Source: an uncultured Prevotellaceae bacterium (GTDB lineage: Bacteria; Bacteroidota; Bacteroidia; Bacteroidales; Bacteroidaceae). Taken from it: a DNA stretch of 64,000 nucleotides. Location: contig ONLL01000003.1 of NCBI GenBank assembly GCA_900318685.1, positions 1 to 64,000 on the forward strand, read 5' to 3'. The position numbers were made by a program, and so were the translations under genes. Position 1 is the stretch's first letter. Each line of letters begins with the position of its first letter. The notes below the pieces were generated by a model, which was not told the origin of the DNA, did not search any database, and worked only from the letters and a program-made list of their open reading frames with translations. Positions 10,106-15,761 of the stretch are shown here, piece by piece.

Positions 10106-11056
10106 GTGGCAGAAACGAATAAACCAGCAGACCAGCGAGAGCTCCGTGGCTTCCTGCGCTACCTGAGGCTGCAGCGCAGCCTCTCGCCCAATACCCTCGA
10201 CGCCTACCAGCGCGACGTGGAGAAGCTGCTCCGTTTCCTCGATGGCGAGGGGAAGCGACCTGCCGAGGCTGAGCTCGCCGACCTGCAGACCTTTGCTGCC
10301 CAGCTCCACGACATCGGCATTGGGCCGCGCTCACAGTGCCGCATCCTCAGTGGCGTTCGCGCCTTCTATCGCTATCTCGTCACCGACGGATATATCGAGC
10401 AGGACCCTACAGAGCTGCTCGAGAGTCCCGTCCTGGGCGAGCACCTGCCTGAGTTCCTCACTCCTGACGAGGTGGACCGCCTGGAGGACTCCATCGACTT
10501 GTCGAAGCCCGAGGGCCATCGCAACCGGGCTATCATCGAGGTGCTCTTCTCCTGCGGCCTGCGCGTGTCGGAGCTTGTCAGCCTCAAGTGGTCGCAGCTG
10601 TATGCGAAAGAGCGCTACCTGCGTATCCTGGGCAAGGGGTCGAAGGAGCGCCTCGTGCCTATCTCGGAGCGCGCGTTGAAGGAGATAGAGAACTACTTGG
10701 TGTGGCGCAACGAGCTGAAGATTAAGCCCGGCGAGGAGGACTATGTCTTCCTCAACCGTCGCGGGGCGCACCTCACGCGCACGATGATCCTCATCATGCT
10801 CAAGCAGCAGGCCGACGAGGCGGGCATCCGTAAGACCATCTCGCCCCACACCCTGCGTCATTCCTTTGCCACAGCCCTGCTCGAGGGTGGTGCCGACCTG
10901 CGCGTCATTCAGGCGTTGCTGGGTCATGAGTCGATAGGCACTACTGAGATCTATACCCACATCTCTGTGCAGACCCTCCGTCGCGAGGTGCTCGACCATC
11001 ATCCTCGGAATATCAAGAATACCGTCAAGAATACTGTCAATAATCCTGACAAATGA
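10106..11056 (+). CDS. xerD: Tyrosine recombinase XerD-like
   Basis: 316 residues, the normal size for XerC/XerD. The N-terminal SAM-like core-binding domain (~10-100) is followed by a catalytic domain with the full tyrosine-recombinase set: Arg153, Lys177, His248, Arg251, His274 and nucleophile Tyr283 in EIYTH. It should resolve chromosome dimers at dif with a XerC partner. It starts at GTG 10106; the nearby ATG at 10065 is out of frame. It has its own promoter and is not next to phage or integron genes, which favours a housekeeping role. XerC versus XerD cannot be settled here. Confidence 0.88.
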   Translation: MAETNKPADQRELRGFLRYLRLQRSLSPNTLDAYQRDVEKLLRFLDGEGKRPAEAELADLQTFAAQLHDIGIGPRSQCRILSGVRAFYRYLVTDGYIEQDPTELLESPVLGEHLPEFLTPDEVDRLEDSIDLSKPEGHRNRAIIEVLFSCGLRVSELVSLKWSQLYAKERYLRILGKGSKERLVPISERALKEIENYLVWRNELKIKPGEEDYVFLNRRGAHLTRTMILIMLKQQADEAGIRKTISPHTLRHSFATALLEGGADLRVIQALLGHESIGTTEIYTHISVQTLRREVLDHHPRNIKNTVKNTVNNPDK

Positions 11057-11091
11057 CCTCATGAGATTCGCTTGAAATTCACCAAGTGGTC

Positions 11092-11440
11092 GTTGGCCCG
11101 CAAATAAGCGAGTTTTGAGGGTAGTTGCAAGTGCTTAAGAATAAGTGGGTTACAATAACTAGCACTTTTGTCCTTCTTTAGAGGGGGTACTCCGACGGCC
11201 TTCTTGTATTGCTCCGACGGCCTTCTTCTAGGTTCCTCTGCAGCCTCCTTGTATGCGAGAGTAGCCGTCGGAGCACCACTAAGAGGCTGTCGAAGCACCT
11301 CTAGAAGGCTGTCGGGCGTGCTCAATGTGCTCATCTGGCCTCTAGAAGGTCGTCTCGGGGTATGATTTCGGGCCAGAAAAACCCTGTTCTTTTTCTAGAT
11401 CGCACATTTTCAAGACCCCTTTTTTCGGCCAATTTTGTTT
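11092..11440. repeat. Modular intergenic repeat element, copy 1
   Basis: The left end (11092-11130) contains AGCGAGTTTTGAG (11107-11119), also present in copy 3. The middle is a degenerate array: CTCCGACGGCCTTCTT at 11190 and again at 11212 (22-nt spacing), a diverged unit near 11235, then inverted units built on CCGTCGGAGC and AGGCTGTCG. The right end (11396-11440) has CTAGATCGCAC and TTTTCAAGACC, shared in part with copies 3 and 2 respectively. It has no coding sense and no transposase. Confidence 0.65.
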
Positions 11441-11490
11441 ACAACCATAAACCTTGGCTCTTCTCGTAGAGCTGCTGTTTGCAGCGATCG

Positions 11491-11519
11491 TCTACTGGAT
11501 GTACGAGCGATATGAGTAG
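11491..11519 (+). repeat. 29-bp repeat, copy 1 (partner at 13941-13969)
   Basis: The two 29-bp segments match at 26 of 29 positions and both end GCGATATGAGTAG. Copy 1 is the 3' end of a relic open frame; copy 2 has an in-frame TAA. They could be relics of a duplicated small membrane gene or conserved regulatory DNA. Confidence 0.55.
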
Positions 11520-11559
11520 CAGGATACTGTTAAAGTGTTTTAAAAAGGTGGGGTGGAGT

Positions 11560-11586
11560 GTAACGGACAGATGCTTTTTCCCGTTA
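11560..11586 (+). promoter_or_regulatory. Candidate ECF-sigma promoter
   Basis: GTAAC (11560-11564), a 17-nt gap, then CGTTA (11582-11586) resembles the AAC/CGT layout of many ECF-dependent promoters. It lies 41 nt before the lipoprotein gene that heads an ECF operon, and I see no TAnnTTTG box there. Autoregulation by the sigma factor at 12264 is an inference. Confidence 0.35.
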
Positions 11587-11627
11587 TGGCTTTAGAAACG
11601 TATAACCACATTAAAAAGTAAACAGTC

Positions 11628-12254
11628 ATGAAAAAGTTTGTATTTGGAGCATTGTTAATAGTAGTAACATTGTTTGCCTTCTCTTGTCGACAGGCCAAAG
11701 AAAGTCACCACGCTCAAAGTCCACTTGAGTTTATGAAGGAACTAAGGAGTGAGCAGAACGCAGATTTTTCGGAGTTTGATGGTATAGCATCGCTGTTTGT
11801 TGGGCAGGAAGCTATGGTCGATTCCATCCTGTCTTCTCCTGAGTTGATTGATTCCATCTCGTTAAAACTGGGAGCAGAGTTTGGCTTTGAACCAACCGAA
11901 GAAGACAAGGAAGGAATCAAGGACTTCTCAAAGCTGATAGTGACGTTCATGATGAAAACCGACCACTTGACGACGCTCAGCGTAGACAGCTGCTCTGATG
12001 AGGTGAAGAGAAGGTTCAATGAAGCCGACATTGACCTCAGCGGCTATAATAAGATGGGTCTCACTTATTATAAGGAAGAAGGTAAGTTCATAACAGAGAT
12101 TTTCGCTTTTGACACCATTATTAATAGGAGCATGACTTTGATTACTGGACGCTTCAACATGGAAGACCTGAAGTCGTTCGATGTGAAGTCAATCGAGTCG
12201 ATGTTCAGTAGGAGCAAAAATATATCCCTGCCGTTATCCGACATTCGAGAATAG
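11628..12254 (+). CDS. Hypothetical lipoprotein heading an ECF sigma operon
   Basis: 208 residues. The N-terminus is a signal peptide ending in the lipobox FSC (Cys20), so it should be a membrane-anchored envelope protein. The rest is acidic and soluble-looking, with Ser/Asp-rich helices, and I recognise no family with confidence. It ends 9 bp before the ECF sigma gene at 12264 and so is probably co-transcribed with it. Its position suggests a target or sensor of the sigma/anti-sigma pair, in line with the DUF4252 protein later in the same operon. That is inference from context only. Confidence 0.7.
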   Translation: MKKFVFGALLIVVTLFAFSCRQAKESHHAQSPLEFMKELRSEQNADFSEFDGIASLFVGQEAMVDSILSSPELIDSISLKLGAEFGFEPTEEDKEGIKDFSKLIVTFMMKTDHLTTLSVDSCSDEVKRRFNEADIDLSGYNKMGLTYYKEEGKFITEIFAFDTIINRSMTLITGRFNMEDLKSFDVKSIESMFSRSKNISLPLSDIRE

Positions 12255-12263
12255 ATCGCTCAC

Positions 12264-12746
12264 ATGACAGCAGCCGAGTTTAAGCAACATGTCCTGCCGC
12301 TCCATCGGCAACTCTTCGCCCTGGCCTTCCGTATGACAGGGAGGGTAGAGGATGCTGAGGACATTGTGCAGGATGCCTACCTCAAACTGTGGGATCAGCG
12401 CAACAAGCTATCCACGGAGGCTGCTACGGAACCCTACTGCAGAGCGGTGGTGCGCCACCTCTGCATCGACCGGCTGCGATTGCCTGGCCCGATGATGGTG
12501 AATGAAAAAGAGTGGAAGGAAGAAGAGTCGGCTTCATCCTCTCTGGAAAGCCGTGACGAGGCCAACTTGGCGATAAAGTTGATGGAACGCCTGCCCAGCC
12601 AACAGCAATTGGTGATGAAGCTTCATGACGTAGAAGGATGCACCTATGGCGAAACAGCTGAAGCCTTGGGAATGACGGAAGGCAACGTAAGGGTGCTACT
12701 GAGCAGGGCAAGGAAGAGGATACGCGAACTATTTAATAAAAGATAA
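12264..12746 (+). CDS. ECF-type RNA polymerase sigma factor (module 1)
   Basis: 160 residues. Sigma region 2 is clear (FALAFRMTGRVEDAEDIVQD..L.LW), and region 4 has the helix-turn-helix TYGETAEALGMTEGNVRVLLSRARKRIRE. The short length and missing region 3 are typical of ECF sigma factors. It directs RNA polymerase to a small regulon, probably including its own operon. The downstream gene starts 4 bp after the stop and encodes a single-pass membrane protein likely to be its anti-sigma factor. Confidence 0.9.
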   Translation: MTAAEFKQHVLPLHRQLFALAFRMTGRVEDAEDIVQDAYLKLWDQRNKLSTEAATEPYCRAVVRHLCIDRLRLPGPMMVNEKEWKEEESASSSLESRDEANLAIKLMERLPSQQQLVMKLHDVEGCTYGETAEALGMTEGNVRVLLSRARKRIRELFNKR

Positions 12747-12750
12747 AACG

Positions 12751-13239
12751 ATGGACACCGCAAAGATAGAACAACTGTTACAGCGCTTCTACGAGGCGCA
12801 GACCACTGACGAGGAAGAACGGCAGCTAAGGGCAATGCTGCAGAGCGGGGATCTGCCCCAGCATCTGCAGGGAGACCGCGAACTCTTCTTCCAACTGGCT
12901 GACGCCTCAAGGACGCCAATCCCTCAGCCGGAAGGCTTGGAGCAGCGGCTGAGCAAGCTGATAGACGAACAAGCAGAACGGCAACACGCCCGGCACTTCT
13001 CCATCCGCCGCCGATGGATAGCTGCCGCCTCTGTACTGATACTGATCGGTGTGGGCATCAGCTACTTCAACCAGTCATCCACCACGAAGGAGATCACAGA
13101 CCCTCAAGAGGCCTACGAGATGACGTGTCAGGCACTGGCACTATTCTCAAATACCCTGAACGAAGGAATGGCACAGTTGGATCAAGCCAGCGATGCAGCC
13201 ATCGAGGTTCAGACAACCATTAACGCACTCTTACATTAA
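12751..13239 (+). CDS. Putative anti-sigma factor, single-pass membrane protein (module 1)
   Basis: 162 residues. The N-terminus (IEQLLQRFYEAQTTDEEERQ) follows the pattern I-x2-L-L-x-R-[YF]-x2-[AG]-x-T-T-x-[DE]-E-E, also found in the products at 15081 and 49733. A cytosolic segment of ~85 residues is followed by one membrane helix near residues 88-106 (after RRRW) and a ~55-residue periplasmic tail. Immediately downstream of the ECF sigma gene, this fits an anti-sigma factor holding the sigma at the inner membrane. It lacks the FecR and STN-type features of SusC regulators. Function is inferred from position and topology. Confidence 0.7.
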   Translation: MDTAKIEQLLQRFYEAQTTDEEERQLRAMLQSGDLPQHLQGDRELFFQLADASRTPIPQPEGLEQRLSKLIDEQAERQHARHFSIRRRWIAAASVLILIGVGISYFNQSSTTKEITDPQEAYEMTCQALALFSNTLNEGMAQLDQASDAAIEVQTTINALLH

Positions 13240-13247
13240 ATTATACG

Positions 13248-13703
13248 ATGATGAAAAAACGTGTTTATCTAATTCTGTTCCTGTCATGCATGTTGCTGAC
13301 AGCCTCGGCACAGATCTCGTTCGTTGAGAAAATGGGAACACAAAAGGGGTTGTTCTCTGCGACAATCTCAAAGAGTGCCCTACGAATGATGAAAGACAAT
13401 GATCAGAAGTTTGGAGCAATAGTCGACAAACTGACCGGACTGGAGACGCTGGGCATGTCGAACAGCAGTGGCGACACAAAGCAGATGGTGGCCAAGTTCA
13501 AGAGAATTGCGACAGCCAACAAGTTTGAGGAGCTTATGACGGTCAAAGGTAAAGATGAGAAGACGGCAGTGATCTACTTCCGGGACTTTGGCAATAATAT
13601 CAGACAATTTGCCCTCTTACAGGAAAGCCCACAGGGCTTTGGCATCTACATCCTTTCCGGCTCTGTCACACTGAAAGATATCCAGGGGATTGTGGAAAAA
13701 TGA
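13248..13703 (+). CDS. DUF4252 family secreted protein
   Basis: 151 residues with a signal peptide ending near TASAQ. The mature part alternates short beta strands and helices and ends with the pattern GIYILSGSVTLKDIQGIVEK, typical of DUF4252 proteins in Bacteroidetes. Its role is unknown; family members recur next to ECF sigma/anti-sigma pairs. It lies 8 bp after the anti-sigma gene, in the same operon. I am confident of secretion and fairly confident of the family. Confidence 0.72.
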   Translation: MMKKRVYLILFLSCMLLTASAQISFVEKMGTQKGLFSATISKSALRMMKDNDQKFGAIVDKLTGLETLGMSNSSGDTKQMVAKFKRIATANKFEELMTVKGKDEKTAVIYFRDFGNNIRQFALLQESPQGFGIYILSGSVTLKDIQGIVEK

Positions 13704-13746
13704 CGAAAGGATGGTGCAAAGATACTGGACACAACAATAATGGGTT

Positions 13747-13908
13747 ATGAAAAAACTGTATGCATTTCTCAAAGACCACCTCATCGGCATTTTGGTAGCA
13801 GTAGTCGTCTTGATAGGATGCCTAATCACAGAGAGCTGGCTTAAATTGCTGCTGATATGGATAATTGTCCTAGTGATTAACTTCCTTCTGAAAAGGAGTA
13901 AGAAATAG
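13747..13908 (+). CDS. Small membrane protein (53 aa)
   Basis: ATG at 13747, stop TAG at 13906. The product starts MKKLYAFLKDHLIGILVAVV, has two predicted membrane helices separated by a short ESW turn, and ends in basic KRSKK. It is a paralogue of the 62-residue product at 14227: the first ~44 coding bases are nearly identical. Such a small frame would be missed by length filters, but the duplicate and conserved N-terminus support it. Function unknown. Context suggests an envelope-stress role with the ECF system. Confidence 0.65.
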   Translation: MKKLYAFLKDHLIGILVAVVVLIGCLITESWLKLLLIWIIVLVINFLLKRSKK

Positions 13909-13940
13909 CCCCGCCGTGCATGCCTTGCTATTGACAGTTT

Positions 13941-13969
13941 TCTACAGGATGTAAGGGCGATATGAGTAG
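13941..13969 (+). repeat. 29-bp repeat, copy 2
   Basis: Partner of 11491-11519 (26 of 29 positions). It lies 29 nt upstream of the small membrane gene at 13999. Confidence 0.55.
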
Positions 13970-13998
13970 TTACAATATACAACAAAATTGATAAACAT

Positions 13999-14208
13999 AT
14001 GAAAAAAGTAGGAATAATATTAGAGTGGCTCACCACACATGGGAAGACGTCAATAGAACGGTTTGTCATATTTCCTTTCTTCGGTATGCTTGCCTCGAAG
14101 TATGCCCCAGCAAGTTCTCAATGGCTGATTAACAGCATCCTTGCAGTTTGGCTCGTGGTCATGGGATGGGAACTAGTGACGCTTCTTCGGGGAAAGGAGT
14201 GGAACTAA
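13999..14208 (+). CDS. Small membrane protein (69 aa)
   Basis: 69 residues. The N-terminus is amphipathic (KKVGIILEWLTTHGKTSIERF), followed by two likely membrane helices (around VIFPFFGMLASKY and LINSILAVWLVVMGWELV) and a short charged tail. It lies between two paralogous small membrane genes in the same direction, 18 bp before the second. A TCTAC-GGATGTA...GCGATATGAGTAG repeat lies just upstream at 13941-13969. No family recognised. It is probably part of the ECF module 1 transcript. Confidence 0.6.
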   Translation: MKKVGIILEWLTTHGKTSIERFVIFPFFGMLASKYAPASSQWLINSILAVWLVVMGWELVTLLRGKEWN

Positions 14209-14226
14209 AAAAGGAGACTGTGCGCT

Positions 14227-14415
14227 ATGAAAAAACTGTATGCATTTCTCATTGACCACCTCATCGACATCGTGGTAATAGTGGTTCCTGCATTATTGGT
14301 GTTCTTAATAGGATACCTGTTCACAGGGCGCTGGCCTTCATGGTGGCTATTGGTGGATATAACGATAACAGTCCTGGTGATCGACTTCCTGATGAAAAGG
14401 TTCAGGAAGAAATGA
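14227..14415 (+). CDS. Small membrane protein (62 aa), paralogue of the 13747 product
   Basis: 62 residues, starting MKKLYAFLIDHLIDIVVIVV, with two membrane helices and a basic RFRKK end. It shares the first 44 nt almost exactly with 13747-13790, which points to a recent local duplication. It is the last gene before the strong hairpin at 14468, so it probably ends the ECF module 1 operon. Function unknown. Confidence 0.65.
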   Translation: MKKLYAFLIDHLIDIVVIVVPALLVFLIGYLFTGRWPSWWLLVDITITVLVIDFLMKRFRKK

Positions 14416-14467
14416 TTCTAGCCGGGCAGGCGGCAGTTTCTGCTGAATTAGGAAGATAAAGGTGAAG

Positions 14468-14505
14468 GAAAGACCAAAGAAAAAATGCCGTTTCTTTGGT
14501 CTTTC
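14468..14505 (+). terminator. Terminator of ECF module 1
   Basis: A perfect 15-bp stem (14468-14482 with 14491-14505; arms GAAAGACCAAAGAAA and its complement) with an 8-nt loop, followed by a T-rich stretch. It separates the module 1 operon from the sigma gene at 14582. Its 3' arm overlaps the -33 TTTG of the next promoter. Confidence 0.8.
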
Positions 14506-14526
14506 GCATTTATTTTTGTAATTTTG
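14495..14526 (+). promoter_or_regulatory. Promoter of ECF module 2
   Basis: TTTG (14495-14498), a 20-nt gap, then TAATTTTG (14519-14526). This is a good housekeeping promoter for the sigma gene at 14582, embedded in the preceding terminator. Confidence 0.65.
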
Positions 14527-14581
14527 CAGGGCGATAGCAGTAACTTTTTCGTTTGTCAATCGTCTTAACTAAATAGAGAGG

Positions 14582-15097
14582 ATGAAAGAACTCAGCTTCC
14601 GCACGGACGTGTTGCCGCTGAAGGACGAACTCTTCCGGCTGGCACTGCGCATCACTCTCAACAGAGCTGATGCGGAGGACGTTGTGCAGGAGACGATGCT
14701 GAGAGTCTGGAAACGCCGCGAGCAGTGGGACGAGCTGGAGTCGATAGAGGCTTTCTGCCTGACCATCTGCCGCAATCAGGCCCTCGACAAGATGAAGCGT
14801 GCCGACAATATGAACGCCACGCTTGAAGAGGGACACGACAAGGCCGACCGCTCGTATGCCTCGAACCCCGAGGAGCAGGCGGTGCAGCGCGACCGCGTGG
14901 CGATGGTGAGGGCTCTGATAGCCCAGCTGCCCGAGAAGCAGCGCACCTGCATGCAGCTGCGCGACATGGAGGGAAAGGCGTACAAGGAGATAGCCCAGGT
15001 GCTGGGCATCACTGAGCAACAGGTGAAGGTGAACATCTTCCGGGCGCGCCAAACCGTCAAAGAGAGGTTTAAACAAATGGATGAACATGGACTATAA
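14582..15097 (+). CDS. ECF-type RNA polymerase sigma factor (module 2)
   Basis: 171 residues. Region 2 reads LFRLALRITLNRADAEDVVQE..LRVW; region 4 reads AYKEIAQVLGITEQQVKVNIFRARQTVKE. It overlaps the start of the downstream membrane-protein gene by 17 nt, implying translational coupling with its probable anti-sigma factor. It has a standard promoter, so basal expression is likely constitutive, with activity controlled by sequestration. Confidence 0.9.
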   Translation: MKELSFRTDVLPLKDELFRLALRITLNRADAEDVVQETMLRVWKRREQWDELESIEAFCLTICRNQALDKMKRADNMNATLEEGHDKADRSYASNPEEQAVQRDRVAMVRALIAQLPEKQRTCMQLRDMEGKAYKEIAQVLGITEQQVKVNIFRARQTVKERFKQMDEHGL

Positions 15098-15584
15098 GTA
15101 CATCGAACAACTGCTGGAGCGCTACTTCGAAGGGACTACGACCCTCGACGAGGAGCAGGCACTGAGGACCTTCTTCGCTCAGGAGCATGACGACATGCCC
15201 GAGGAGCTGGAGCAGTGGGTACCGCTGTTCGCCGTGGTGAACGAGCGGCCTGCGCTGGACGAGGACTTCGACAAGCGCGTGCTGGCCATGACAGTGGAGG
15301 CGGCACCCGTGAAGGCCCGCACCATCAGCCTGGCCCAGCGGTTGCGCCCGTTGTTTGGAGCTGCTGCCGTGGTGGCTATCCTGCTGACGCTGAGCCAGGC
15401 CATCAACCAGTCGCTGCGCTCGAACGACATCTGGGTGGATGCCGACCAGTATGCCAAGGTGAAGCAGGTGAGCGACGATAATGCCGTGGCCTACGACCAG
15501 CTGGGCGACTCGCTGAAGCTGGCCAAGGACGAGATGGCGCCAGTCACTCCTGCCGACTCTATGATGAGCGGCAAGGTGAAATGA
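15081..15584 (+). CDS. Putative anti-sigma factor (module 2)
   Basis: 167 residues from the ATG at 15081; an ATG at 15087 (MDYKYIEQ) is equally plausible. The N-terminal motif IEQLLERYFEGTTTLDEEQ matches the other two putative anti-sigma factors in the window. One membrane helix lies near residues 88-107 (FGAAAVVAILLTLSQAI), giving a cytosolic N-terminus and a short periplasmic C-terminus. It overlaps the ECF sigma gene. No DUF4252-type gene follows; the next feature is a terminator. Confidence 0.7.
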   Translation: MNMDYKYIEQLLERYFEGTTTLDEEQALRTFFAQEHDDMPEELEQWVPLFAVVNERPALDEDFDKRVLAMTVEAAPVKARTISLAQRLRPLFGAAAVVAILLTLSQAINQSLRSNDIWVDADQYAKVKQVSDDNAVAYDQLGDSLKLAKDEMAPVTPADSMMSGKVK

Positions 15585-15702
15585 CGGGCATTGACCATTA
15601 AGGATTGAATTTTATTTCTATGCTTTCTCTATAACATTATCATTTAGGATTAAAACAACTTCAAATCAAGCTGTGAAGCTTCACATTTTTCCAAGAAAAG
15701 CC

Positions 15703-15736
15703 AAGGGCCGTGCGTCGAGAATGACGGACGGCCCTT
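15703..15736. terminator. Bidirectional terminator between module 2 and GH51
   Basis: AAGGGCCGT (15703-15711) pairs perfectly with ACGGCCCTT (15728-15736), with extra CGTC/GACG pairing inside. It lies between convergent genes. A 14-nt palindrome TGTGAAGCTTCACA followed by five T at 15672-15690 may act as a second stop for the plus strand. Confidence 0.65.
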
Positions 15737-15761
15737 AACTATTGTTGCTCCTTTTTAAAGA

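Larger units (their letters stand above)
11057..11627. other. 570-bp region without an intact gene
   Basis: The region holds a repeat element (11092-11440), a relic reading frame ending at 11519 (last residues IVYWMYERYE before TAG, with no start codon), and a candidate ECF promoter near 11560. The 65-codon frame inside it overlaps the repeat array and has no family resemblance, so I do not call it a gene. Confidence 0.7.

Noticed and set aside
10106-11056. Integrase of a mobile element
   Set aside because: The protein has XerD length and motifs, has its own housekeeping promoter and no phage, relaxase or cassette genes are nearby.
11168-11365. 65-codon frame in repeat element copy 1
   Set aside because: It is made almost entirely of the 22-nt repeat units.
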